From: Roseobacter sp.
GTDB taxonomy: Bacteria; Pseudomonadota; Alphaproteobacteria; Rhodobacterales; Rhodobacteraceae
Assembly (NCBI GenBank): GCA_018500125.2
Contig: JAHBAM020000008.1
Coordinates: 1 to 54,404, forward strand
DNA: 54,404 bases
Direction: 5' to 3'
This document shows, one piece after another, positions 45,467 through 53,899 of the stretch; the stretch's first letter is position 1, and each line of letters begins with the position of its first letter. A program made the position numbers and the translations under genes. The notes beneath the pieces were generated by a model. The model was not told where the DNA came from. It did not search any database and was given only the letters and a program-made list of their open reading frames with translations.

Positions 45467-46269
45467 GCGCTGTAAGAGATCGTCAGAAGAACAAGGCCGA
45501 GCGCGACACGGTAGATCACGTAGGGTGCAAAACTGACGCTGCGCAAAAGGCGCATCATCAGGCTGAGCGCGCCGAGCGCCGCTATGAAGGCAAGTGCCGC
45601 GGCGACGGCGCCGTCTTTGGCGAGCTGTGCGTCGGCTGTCGTGATCACTTCTGCACCGAGCAGTGCCCCGCTGGCGAGGATTGTCGGGATAGACATGAGC
45701 ATAGCGAGCTTTGCTGAGTCCTGGCGCGAATAACCGAGCATCCGGCCCGCTGTGATACAGATCCCGGATCGGGACGTGCCGGGAATAAGCGCAACAGCTT
45801 GCCAGAGACCCATCTTGAGGGCGTCTTTTGTAGTCCAGTCCGTGTCTTTTTTATCGTTTGGGCCGCGCTGGTCGGCCCACCAGAGGAGCAGGCCAAACAA
45901 CAGCATTGTCCAGCCGATTACTGTCATGGAGCGCATCGCGTCAGACAGGCCTGTGAGCTTTAACACAAGGCCAAAAACGATAGCGGGGAGAGTTGCTATG
46001 GTGAGAAGGAAGGCAAGCTTTGCGCCCGCGGTGTCAATCCGACCTGTGAGCATACGAGGAAGACCGGCGAGACCCATGGACACATCGCGCCAGAAATAGA
46101 GAACCACGGCGCAGAGTGTTCCGATATGAACGGCCACATCTATGGCAAGGCCTTGATCCGGCGCGGAGGACAGCTCGGAAATCAGGATCAGATGTCCAGA
46201 TGAAGAGATCGGCAAGAACTCGGTGATGCCTTGCACCAGCGCGACGAGAATCAATAAATAAAACGGCAT
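45463..46269 (-). CDS. uppP: Undecaprenyl-diphosphate phosphatase
   Basis: UppP (BacA) recycles the lipid carrier undecaprenyl pyrophosphate for peptidoglycan and glycan synthesis, and overexpression gives bacitracin resistance. The 268-residue integral membrane protein has the conserved GITEFLPISSSGHL (with the catalytic Glu) and PGTSRSGICITAGRMLG motifs and about eight hydrophobic helices. It would also serve the surface-glycan cluster in this window. Confidence 0.97.
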   Translation of the reverse strand: MPFYLLILVALVQGITEFLPISSSGHLILISELSSAPDQGLAIDVAVHIGTLCAVVLYFWRDVSMGLAGLPRMLTGRIDTAGAKLAFLLTIATLPAIVFGLVLKLTGLSDAMRSMTVIGWTMLLFGLLLWWADQRGPNDKKDTDWTTKDALKMGLWQAVALIPGTSRSGICITAGRMLGYSRQDSAKLAMLMSIPTILASGALLGAEVITTADAQLAKDGAVAAALAFIAALGALSLMMRLLRSVSFAPYVIYRVALGLVLLTISYSA

Positions 46270-46365
46270 GAAGGCCCCCGCTCTGGTTGCTCCTTTGCAG
46301 CTATAAAGAGCTGACAGAAAAAGAAAAGTCGCTTGATGGGTCCGATTCGGAATTAATAGTTTTGA

Positions 46366-46408
46366 AAATTGTGCAAAATTGACAATTTGGCGCAGGCTTT
46401 TCTAACAA
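46366..46408 (+). promoter_or_regulatory. Candidate promoter and overlapping palindrome before gltD
   Basis: A -35 TTGACA (46379-46384) is followed after 18 nt by TAACAA (46403-46408). A perfect 7-bp inverted repeat, AAATTGT (46366-46372) and ACAATTT (46382-46388) with a 9-nt spacer, overlaps the -35. This looks like an operator that controls gltD transcription; the cognate regulator cannot be named from the sequence. Confidence 0.55.
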
Positions 46409-46479
46409 TAGGTCAATAAAACTGACTTTCTTTTATTTTTTTGGTGTATTATTGGGGGGGAGAAGAGGGAGATTTGGCT

Positions 46480-47913
46480 ATGGCAAAGCAACCAATGCTG
46501 AAATTTGTATCTGTGGAGCGCGATATGCCTGAGAAGCGGGCGGCGGCGGCGCGGAGGCAGGACTTTGGCGAGATTTATCAGGAATATGCTCAGGCCAAGG
46601 CCGAGGAGCAGGCCAGCCGCTGTAGCCAGTGCGGGGTTCCTTATTGTCAGAACCACTGCCCGCTGCACAACAATATCCCCGATTGGCTCAACCTGACGGC
46701 GACGGGTCGCCTCAAGGAGGCCTATGAGGTCAGCCAAGCCACAAACACTTTCCCCGAGATTTGCGGGCGGATCTGCCCGCAAGACCGCCTCTGTGAGGGC
46801 AACTGTGTGATCGAGCAGTCCGGCCACGGCACTGTGACCATTGGCGCGGTGGAAAAATACATCACCGACACAGCCTGGGAAAACGGCTGGGTCACACCCG
46901 TGAACCCCGCAGAGGAGCGCCCCGAAAGTGTCGCCATCATTGGCGCCGGCCCTGGCGGGCTTGCGGCGGCAGAGCGGCTTCGGGCCGAGGGCATCCAAGT
47001 CACTGTCTATGACCGCTATGACCGCGCGGGCGGCCTGCTGACCTATGGAATCCCCGGCTTCAAGCTGGAAAAAGACGTTGTGATGCGCCGCATTGACCAG
47101 CTCGAGCAGGGCGGCGTAACGCTGAAACTGAACTGCAACATCGGCACAGACATCACTTTTGGCGCGCTGCGCGGACAGCATGACGCCGTGATTATTGCCA
47201 CGGGCGTCTATAAAACAAGGGATTTAGGCGGTGAGGGCGCCGAGGCTGAGGGGATTGTCAATGCGATCGACTATCTCACAACGTCCAACCGTCTGAGCTT
47301 TGGCGACGCTGTGCCGGAGTTTGACAGCGGCGAGTTGAATGCGGCGGGCAAAAAAGTCGTTGTCATTGGCGGCGGCGATACGGCGATGGACTGTGTGCGC
47401 ACAGCCATCCGCCAAGGCGCAGAGAGCGTCAAATGCCTCTACCGCCGTGACCGCGCCAATATGCCAGGGAGCCAGCGCGAAGTGAACAACGCCGAAGAAG
47501 AAGGCGTGATCTTTGAATGGCTGGCCGCCCCTGCGGGCTTTGTCGGTAGCCCTGTGAGCGCTGTGAAGGTCCAGAAGATGCGCCTTGGTGCGCCCGATGT
47601 GTCTGGGCGGCAAAGCCCCGAAGTGATCGAGGGAGCCGATTACAACGAGGCTGCCGACCTTGTGATCAAGGCGCTCGGCTTTGAGGCGGAAGACCTGCCG
47701 ACGCTCTGGGACACGCCCGAGCTGCCTGTGACCCGTTGGGGCACGATCAAGGCCGAATACGAGACCGGCGCGACAGAGCTGGAGGGCGTTTATGCCATTG
47801 GCGATATCGTGCGCGGGGCCTCGCTTGTTGTTTGGGCGATCCGCGACGGGCGGGATTGTGCCGATGCGATCCTGAGAAAATTTGCCGCCGTTAACAAAAT
47901 CGCGGCGGAGTGA
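46480..47913 (+). CDS. gltD: Glutamate synthase (NADPH) small subunit
   Basis: GltD takes electrons from NADPH through FAD and Fe-S clusters and passes them to GltB. The 477-residue protein has the N-terminal cysteine clusters CSQCGVPYCQNHCP and CGRICPQDRLCEGNC, an FAD-binding AIIGAGPGGLAAAERL, an NADPH-binding VVIGGGDTAMDC, and GVYAIGDIVRGASLV near the end. The ATG at 46480 follows GAGGGAG by 9 nt. Instead of adjoining gltB directly, it is separated by a repeat element and a GFA-family gene. Confidence 0.97.
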   Translation: MAKQPMLKFVSVERDMPEKRAAAARRQDFGEIYQEYAQAKAEEQASRCSQCGVPYCQNHCPLHNNIPDWLNLTATGRLKEAYEVSQATNTFPEICGRICPQDRLCEGNCVIEQSGHGTVTIGAVEKYITDTAWENGWVTPVNPAEERPESVAIIGAGPGGLAAAERLRAEGIQVTVYDRYDRAGGLLTYGIPGFKLEKDVVMRRIDQLEQGGVTLKLNCNIGTDITFGALRGQHDAVIIATGVYKTRDLGGEGAEAEGIVNAIDYLTTSNRLSFGDAVPEFDSGELNAAGKKVVVIGGGDTAMDCVRTAIRQGAESVKCLYRRDRANMPGSQREVNNAEEEGVIFEWLAAPAGFVGSPVSAVKVQKMRLGAPDVSGRQSPEVIEGADYNEAADLVIKALGFEAEDLPTLWDTPELPVTRWGTIKAEYETGATELEGVYAIGDIVRGASLVVWAIRDGRDCADAILRKFAAVNKIAAE

Positions 47914-47917
47914 TTCT

Positions 47918-47960
47918 GGGGGGGTGATATGTGTGCACCCCCCGTGCACAACCCGTGCAC
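47918..47960. repeat. Triple GTGCAC element, copy 2 (after gltD)
   Basis: Seven G residues and TGATATGT lead into GTGCAC at 47933-47938, 47944-47949 and 47955-47960, again with an exact 11-bp period (spacers CCCCC and AACCC). It starts 5 nt after the gltD stop and precedes the GFA gene. The leader-to-first-palindrome distance equals that of copy 1 at 11550-11591. Confidence 0.75.
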
Positions 47961-48056
47961 CGGCAAAACGGGTTTTGCGCAAAAGCCCAATGATGAACAG
48001 ATCGGGCGCTGCCCCCATAGGACAACTTGACTGACCCAAACACGAAAAAGAGACGA

Positions 48057-48482
48057 ATGAGCAAAACAAGAGACATCAGCGGACAGTGCCTATGCGGGGC
48101 CGTGACAGTGAGCGCCACTGTGACGGAGCCGACTGTGCGCGCCTGTCATTGCGATATGTGCCGCCGTCACACGAGCAGTATGTTTATGTCTCTGAAAACC
48201 GACGCAGGCAGTATCCGCCTGAGCGGTCCGGCCAAGAGCTTTGTCTCATCTGAATGGGCCGAGCGCGGCTTCTGCGCAACCTGCGGCTCAACGCTCTGGT
48301 ACGGGCTGCGCGAAACCGGCGAGATCAACCTTGCGGCAGGTCTGTTTGACAACGCGGGCGGCGCGCCGCTCACCACCGAATTTTTTGCCGATCTGTGCCC
48401 GGCGGGCTACGCGCTTGCCGGCGCGCACAGACGGCTGACAACTGACGAAACGATTGCGCTGTTTGCGCCCAAGGAGGACTGA
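48057..48482 (+). CDS. GFA (glutathione-dependent formaldehyde-activating)/CENP-V family protein
   Basis: A 141-residue zinc protein with three Cys sites that match the GFA fold: CLCGAV near the N-terminus, CHCDMC about 20 residues later, and FCATCGSTLWYG in the middle. Members range from S-hydroxymethylglutathione synthase-like proteins to uncharacterised ones, so the activity is open. The ATG at 48057 has AAGAGA upstream; a TTG at 48027 with AGGA is the alternative. It lies between gltD and gltB, 4 nt from gltB, so it is probably co-transcribed. Confidence 0.88.
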   Translation: MSKTRDISGQCLCGAVTVSATVTEPTVRACHCDMCRRHTSSMFMSLKTDAGSIRLSGPAKSFVSSEWAERGFCATCGSTLWYGLRETGEINLAAGLFDNAGGAPLTTEFFADLCPAGYALAGAHRRLTTDETIALFAPKED

Positions 48483-48486
48483 AGCC

Positions 48487-51400
48487 ATGACCACATATGA
48501 CGAAAACTGGGTGCGTGAAGAAGAAGCCAAGCGCAAATGGATGGCTGAAAACGGGCTATACAGCGAGGAAGAAGAGCATTCATCCTGTGGTGTGGGCCTT
48601 GTTGTGTCACTGGACGGGAAGCCGCGCCGCAAAGTCGTGGAAAACGGGATCGCTGCGCTCAAGGCGATCTGGCACCGCGGCGCTGTCGACGCGGACGGCA
48701 AGACAGGCGACGGCGCGGGCATTCATGTGCAAATTCCTGCGAATTTCTTTTATGACCAGATCCGCCGGACAGGCCATGAGCCGCGCATGGACGAGCTTAT
48801 CGCTGTGGGGCAGATCTTTTTGCCGCGCACCGACTTTGGCGCGCAGGAGCGCTGCCGCACGATTGTTGAAACCGAAGTTTTGCGTCTGGGCTATTATATT
48901 TATGGCTGGCGTCACGTGCCTGTCGCAATCGGCTGTTTGGGCGACAAGGCCAATGCAACGCGCCCCGAGATTGAACAAATTCTGATTTCAAACACCAAGG
49001 GTGTGGATGAAGAGCAGTTCGAGCGCGAGCTTTATGTGATCCGCCGCCGGATCGAGAAGGCTGTGACAGCGGCTGGCATTCAGGGGCTTTATGTGTGTTC
49101 GCTGTCGTGCCGCTCTGTGATTTACAAGGGGATGATGCTGGCCGAGCAAGTTGCCGAGTTTTATCCCGACCTGATGGATGAGCGCTTTGAGAGTGCTTTT
49201 GCAATCTATCACCAGCGCTATTCCACAAACACCTTCCCGCAGTGGTGGCTGGCGCAGCCCTTCCGGATGTTGGCCCATAACGGCGAGATCAACACACTCA
49301 AAGGCAACGTCAACTGGATGAAAAGCCACGAGATCCGCATGGCCTCGAGCTTTTTTGGCGATCTGGCCGAAGACATCAAGCCGATCGTGCAGCCCGGAAG
49401 CTCTGACTCGGCGGCGCTTGATGCTGTGTTTGAAGTGCTTGTGCGCGCGGGCCGCGATGCGCCGATGGCGAAGACCATGCTTATTCCGGAAAGCTGGAGC
49501 AAGCAGGCTGTCGAGCTGCCCGAAGCCTGGCGCGATATGTATAGCTATTGCAACTCTGTGATCGAGCCATGGGACGGCCCCGCCGCTCTGGCTATGACCG
49601 ATGGTCGCTGGGTCTGTGCGGGGCTTGACCGCAACGGCCTGCGCCCGATGCGCTATGTTGTGACGGGCGACGGCTTACTGATTGCCGGCTCCGAGGCGGG
49701 GATGGTTCCGATTGACGAGGCGGGCGTTGTGGAGAAGGGCGCGCTTGGTCCGGGACAGCTTATTGCTGTGGATATGAAGGACGGCGGCCTGTTTCACGAC
49801 ACCGAGATCAAGGACCGGATGGCTGCGGCGCAGCCGTTTGGCGAGTGGGTCGGCAAGATCAACGAGCTGGAGCAGGAGCTTGCCGGTGTGACCGAAGCGC
49901 CGCTGTTTGAGGGCGAGGAGCTGCGCAAGCGCCAGATTGCGGCGGGCTACACTATGGAAGAGCTTGAGCAAGTGCTTGCGCCGATGTGTGAAGACGCCAA
50001 GGAAGCGCTGGCCAGTATGGGCGACGACACGCCCAGCGCCGTTCTGTCAAAGCAGTATCGCCCGCTGAGCCACTACTTCCGCCAGAACTTCTCTCAGGTG
50101 ACAAACCCGCCGATCGACAGCTTGCGCGAGTTCCGTGTGATGAGCCTGAAGACACGGTTTGGCAACCTCAAGAACGTGCTCGACCAGAGCAGCGCGCAGA
50201 CCGAGATTATTGTTCTGGAGACGCCGTTTGTGGCGAATGCGCAATGGGACGAAGTCACCCGGCATTTCAACGCCGATCTTGTCGAGATCGACTGCACATT
50301 TGAGGAGACGGCGGGCGAAAATGCGCTGCGCGACGCTCTGGAGAGCATCCGCCGGCGTGCCGAGGACGCTGTGCGCTCGGGCGCGGGGCATCTTGTGCTC
50401 ACCGACCAGCACCAGAGCGAGAGCCGCGTTGCGATCCCGATGATTTTGGCGACCAGCGCTGTGCACAGCTGGCTGACCCGCAAGGGGCTGCGGACCTTCT
50501 GCTCGCTCAATGTGCGGGCGGCGGAATGTATCGACCCTCATTATTTCGCTGTGCTTGTCGGCTGTGGCGCGACCACGGTGAACCCCTATCTGGCGGAAGA
50601 CTCGGTGGCTGACCGGATCCGCCGCGGCCTGCTTGACGGGACGCTCACAGAAAACATGGCGCGCTACCGCGAGGCTGTGGACCAAGGCTTGCTCAAGATC
50701 ATGGCGAAGATGGGGATCAGCGTGATCAGCTCCTATCGCGGCGGTATGAACTTTGAAGCCGTGGGCCTCTCGCGCGCGATGTGTGCCGAATATTTCCCCG
50801 GCCTCACCAGCCGCATCAGCGGGATCGGTATTCGCGGGATCGAGCAAAAAGCAGTCTCTATTCACGCCAAAGGCTTTGCGGCCGGTGCGGATGTGCTGCC
50901 GATTGGCGGCTTTTACAAAGCCCGCAAATCCGGCGAGACCCATGCTTGGGGCGCGAACACGATGCATATGATGCAAGCAGCCTGCAACCGTGCCTCCTAT
51001 GAGATGTGGAAAAACTATTCCAAGGCGATGCAATCCAACCCGCCGATCCATCTGCGCGACCTGCTGGCCATCAAACCGCTGGGCAAATCTATCCCGCTGG
51101 AAGAGGTCGAAAGCATCACCAGCATTCGCAAGCGCTTTGTCACCCCCGGCATGAGCCTTGGCGCGCTCTCGCCTGAAGCACACAAAACGCTGAACGTGGC
51201 GATGAACCGGATTGGTGCAAAGTCCGACAGCGGCGAGGGCGGCGAAGACCCCGCGCACTTCCACCCAGAGCCAAACGGCGACAACCCCTCTGCCAAGATC
51301 AAGCAGGTGGCAAGCGGGCGCTTTGGCGTGACGGCGGAATACCTCAACCAATGCGAGGAGCTGGAAATCAAGGTTGCCCAAGGCGCCAAGCCCGGCGAGG

Positions 51401-53025
51401 GCGGCCAGCTTCCGGGTATGAAAGTCACCGATCTGATCGCGCGGCTGCGCCACTCGACCAAAGGCGTAACGCTGATCAGCCCGCCGCCGCACCACGACAT
51501 CTACTCGATCGAAGACCTTGCGCAGCTGATCTATGATCTCAAACAGATCAACCCGCGCTGCAAAGTGACTGTGAAGCTCGTCGCATCAAGCGGCGTCGGA
51601 ACGATTGCGGCGGGTGTGGCCAAGGCCAAGGCCGATGTCATCCTGATTTCGGGGCACAACGGCGGCACCGGGGCCTCTCCTGCGACCAGCATCAAATTTG
51701 CCGGTCTGCCCTGGGAAATGGGGCTGACCGAAGCCCACCAAGTCTTGAGCATGAACAACCTGCGCGAGCGGGTCACGCTGCGCACGGATGGCGGGCTGCG
51801 CACAGGGCGCGATATTGTCATGGCAGCGATGCTTGGCGCGGAAGAATACGGGATCGGCACAGCCGCTCTCATCGCGATGGGCTGTATTATGGTGCGTCAG
51901 TGCCAGAGCAACACCTGCCCTGTAGGGGTCTGCACCCAAGACGAGGGTTTGCGCGCCAAATTTAGCGGCAACGCTGACAAGGTCGTCAATCTGATCACTT
52001 TCTACGCGACAGAAGTGCGCGAGATTCTGGCCGAAATCGGCGCGAGAAGCCTTGATGATGTTATCGGGCGCGCCGATCTTTTGAGCCAGGTCAGCCGTGG
52101 CTCGGAAAACCTTGATGATCTGGATTTGAACCCGCTTCTGATCACTGTGGACGGCGCAAAAGCGATCACTTATGACCGCGACCGCCCGCGCAACGCTGTG
52201 CCTGATACGCTGGATGCCGAAATCGTGCGGGACGCCCAACGCTTCCTTGAGGACGGCGAGAAAATGCAGCTGAGCTATGCTGTCCAGAACACGCATCGCA
52301 CCGTGGGCACACGCACATCCAGCCATATTGTGCGCAAGTTCGGGATGCGCAACAGCCTGCAGGACAACCATTTGACTGTGAAGCTGACAGGCAGCGCGGG
52401 CCAGTCTCTCGGGGCGTTTGCCGCGCCGGGCCTCAAGCTTGAAGTCAGTGGCGACGCCAACGACTATGTCGGCAAGGGCCTGTCGGGTGGTATGATTGTG
52501 GTGCGCCCGCCTATGGCGAGCAAGCTCACCGCGAGCGAGAACACCATCATTGGCAATACGGTGCTTTATGGTGCAACCGACGGGCATCTTTTTGCGGCGG
52601 GGCGTGCCGGCGAGCGCTTTGCTGTGCGCAACTCGGGCGCGCGCGTTGTGATTGAAGGCTGCGGCAGCAACGGCTGTGAGTATATGACAGGCGGTGTTGC
52701 TGTGATCCTTGGCAGCATCGGCGCAAACTTTGGCGCCGGGATGACGGGGGGTATGGCCTATGTCTATGACCCCGACGGCCGCGCGCAAGACCTTATGAAC
52801 CTTGAAACACTGGTGACCTGCCCTGTGAGCGTGCGCCACTGGGAAGAGGAGCTTAAGGGGCTTGTCATGCGCCATGCTGAAGAGACAGGCAGCCGCAAAG
52901 CCTCCGATATTCTGCTGCATTGGGATATGGAAAAGCAGAATTTCCTTCAGATCTGCCCCAAGGAGATGCTCGGCAAGCTGGCCCATCCGCTGACCACCGA
53001 AAGCGAAGCTGTGCCAGCCGAGTAA
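48487..53025 (+). CDS. gltB: Glutamate synthase (NADPH) large subunit
   Basis: GltB converts glutamine and 2-oxoglutarate to two glutamates. The 1512-residue precursor has a 33-residue propeptide; Cys34 (SSCGVGLVV) becomes the N-terminal nucleophile of the glutaminase domain. Then come the central domain, the FMN-binding synthase domain (GEGGEDPAHF, ISGHNGGTGASP), the 3Fe-4S cysteines in VRQCQSNTCPVGVC, and the C-terminal beta-helix with repeated GG motifs (GGMIVV, YMTGGVAVIL). The ATG at 48487 is chosen because the earlier start at 48454 lies within the GFA gene. A clear terminator follows. Confidence 0.98.
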   Translation: MTTYDENWVREEEAKRKWMAENGLYSEEEEHSSCGVGLVVSLDGKPRRKVVENGIAALKAIWHRGAVDADGKTGDGAGIHVQIPANFFYDQIRRTGHEPRMDELIAVGQIFLPRTDFGAQERCRTIVETEVLRLGYYIYGWRHVPVAIGCLGDKANATRPEIEQILISNTKGVDEEQFERELYVIRRRIEKAVTAAGIQGLYVCSLSCRSVIYKGMMLAEQVAEFYPDLMDERFESAFAIYHQRYSTNTFPQWWLAQPFRMLAHNGEINTLKGNVNWMKSHEIRMASSFFGDLAEDIKPIVQPGSSDSAALDAVFEVLVRAGRDAPMAKTMLIPESWSKQAVELPEAWRDMYSYCNSVIEPWDGPAALAMTDGRWVCAGLDRNGLRPMRYVVTGDGLLIAGSEAGMVPIDEAGVVEKGALGPGQLIAVDMKDGGLFHDTEIKDRMAAAQPFGEWVGKINELEQELAGVTEAPLFEGEELRKRQIAAGYTMEELEQVLAPMCEDAKEALASMGDDTPSAVLSKQYRPLSHYFRQNFSQVTNPPIDSLREFRVMSLKTRFGNLKNVLDQSSAQTEIIVLETPFVANAQWDEVTRHFNADLVEIDCTFEETAGENALRDALESIRRRAEDAVRSGAGHLVLTDQHQSESRVAIPMILATSAVHSWLTRKGLRTFCSLNVRAAECIDPHYFAVLVGCGATTVNPYLAEDSVADRIRRGLLDGTLTENMARYREAVDQGLLKIMAKMGISVISSYRGGMNFEAVGLSRAMCAEYFPGLTSRISGIGIRGIEQKAVSIHAKGFAAGADVLPIGGFYKARKSGETHAWGANTMHMMQAACNRASYEMWKNYSKAMQSNPPIHLRDLLAIKPLGKSIPLEEVESITSIRKRFVTPGMSLGALSPEAHKTLNVAMNRIGAKSDSGEGGEDPAHFHPEPNGDNPSAKIKQVASGRFGVTAEYLNQCEELEIKVAQGAKPGEGGQLPGMKVTDLIARLRHSTKGVTLISPPPHHDIYSIEDLAQLIYDLKQINPRCKVTVKLVASSGVGTIAAGVAKAKADVILISGHNGGTGASPATSIKFAGLPWEMGLTEAHQVLSMNNLRERVTLRTDGGLRTGRDIVMAAMLGAEEYGIGTAALIAMGCIMVRQCQSNTCPVGVCTQDEGLRAKFSGNADKVVNLITFYATEVREILAEIGARSLDDVIGRADLLSQVSRGSENLDDLDLNPLLITVDGAKAITYDRDRPRNAVPDTLDAEIVRDAQRFLEDGEKMQLSYAVQNTHRTVGTRTSSHIVRKFGMRNSLQDNHLTVKLTGSAGQSLGAFAAPGLKLEVSGDANDYVGKGLSGGMIVVRPPMASKLTASENTIIGNTVLYGATDGHLFAAGRAGERFAVRNSGARVVIEGCGSNGCEYMTGGVAVILGSIGANFGAGMTGGMAYVYDPDGRAQDLMNLETLVTCPVSVRHWEEELKGLVMRHAEETGSRKASDILLHWDMEKQNFLQICPKEMLGKLAHPLTTESEAVPAE

Positions 53026-53047
53026 ACCGGGCTTGAGACATATGAGG

Positions 53048-53081
53048 GGGCGGCGCGCGAGGGTGGGCCGCCCTTTTCTTT
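53048..53081 (+). terminator. Rho-independent terminator of gltB
   Basis: GGGCGGC (53048-53054) pairs perfectly with GCCGCCC (53067-53073), followed by TTTTCTTTT. It sits 22 nt after the gltB stop. Confidence 0.88.
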
Positions 53082-53127
53082 TGGATTGCTGCTTTTCGGA
53101 CAGGGCCTTGGCCACTATAGGTAGAGT

Positions 53128-53844
53128 GTGAAGAAAAAAGCGACCAAGACCCAAGCGCCAGAGCGCAGTTTTCAGCCGCTGAAATGGCTCAAGCGGTGGG
53201 GTGTCAGGCTGTGCCTGCTGGTCTTTGGGCTGGGGCTTCTGACTGTCACGGCGCACCGTTTTGTTGCGCCGCCACAGGGGCTTTATATGCGTCAGGAGGC
53301 GGCGCGGCTTGGCGGGATCAAACAGAGCTGGGTGAGTGCAGACGCCATTGCACCTGTGATGTTTCGCTCTGTTGTGGCCGCCGAGGATGCCAATTTTTGC
53401 GCCCATTGGGGCTTTGATATGACTGCGATCCGCGCGGCGCTGGCCGACGGGACCGGGCGGGGCGCCTCGACACTGACCCAGCAGGTCGTGAAAAACGCCT
53501 ATCTCTGGCATGGCCGAAACTGGAGCCGAAAGGCGCTTGAGGCTGTTTTGACGCCGCTTGTCGAGCTGATCTGGCCAAAGCGGCGGATTTTGGAAGTCTA
53601 TCTCAATATTGCCGAGTTTGATGAGGGGGTCTTTGGCGTGAAGGCCGCGGCGCAGCATTATTTTGGCGTGACGCCCGCCCAGCTCAGCCCTCTGCAGGCG
53701 GCGCGGCTCGCCGCGATCCTGCCCGCGCCAAAGGAGCGCTCGGCCTCCAAGCCCTCGAGCTTTATTCGCAAGCGCACCGCAAGGATCCGCGACGGCGCTG
53801 AAACAATCCGCCGAGACGGGCGCGCGGCGTGTTTCGAGAGTTGA
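53128..53844 (+). CDS. mtgA: Monofunctional peptidoglycan glycosyltransferase
   Basis: MtgA polymerises lipid II into glycan strands without cross-linking. The 238-residue protein has a basic N-terminus, one membrane anchor (about 33-50, LCLLVFGLGLLTVTA) and a GT51 domain with the catalytic Glu in VVAAEDANFCAHWGFD, then GASTLTQQVVKNAYL and ILEVYLNIAEF. The start is GTG at 53128 with a weak AGGTAGAG upstream. Confidence 0.95.
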   Translation: MKKKATKTQAPERSFQPLKWLKRWGVRLCLLVFGLGLLTVTAHRFVAPPQGLYMRQEAARLGGIKQSWVSADAIAPVMFRSVVAAEDANFCAHWGFDMTAIRAALADGTGRGASTLTQQVVKNAYLWHGRNWSRKALEAVLTPLVELIWPKRRILEVYLNIAEFDEGVFGVKAAAQHYFGVTPAQLSPLQAARLAAILPAPKERSASKPSSFIRKRTARIRDGAETIRRDGRAACFES

Positions 53845-53899
53845 AACTTCTCCGCTAAAGTTGCATTGAAGGGCAGTCCCAATCTTTTGAGCATCTCTT

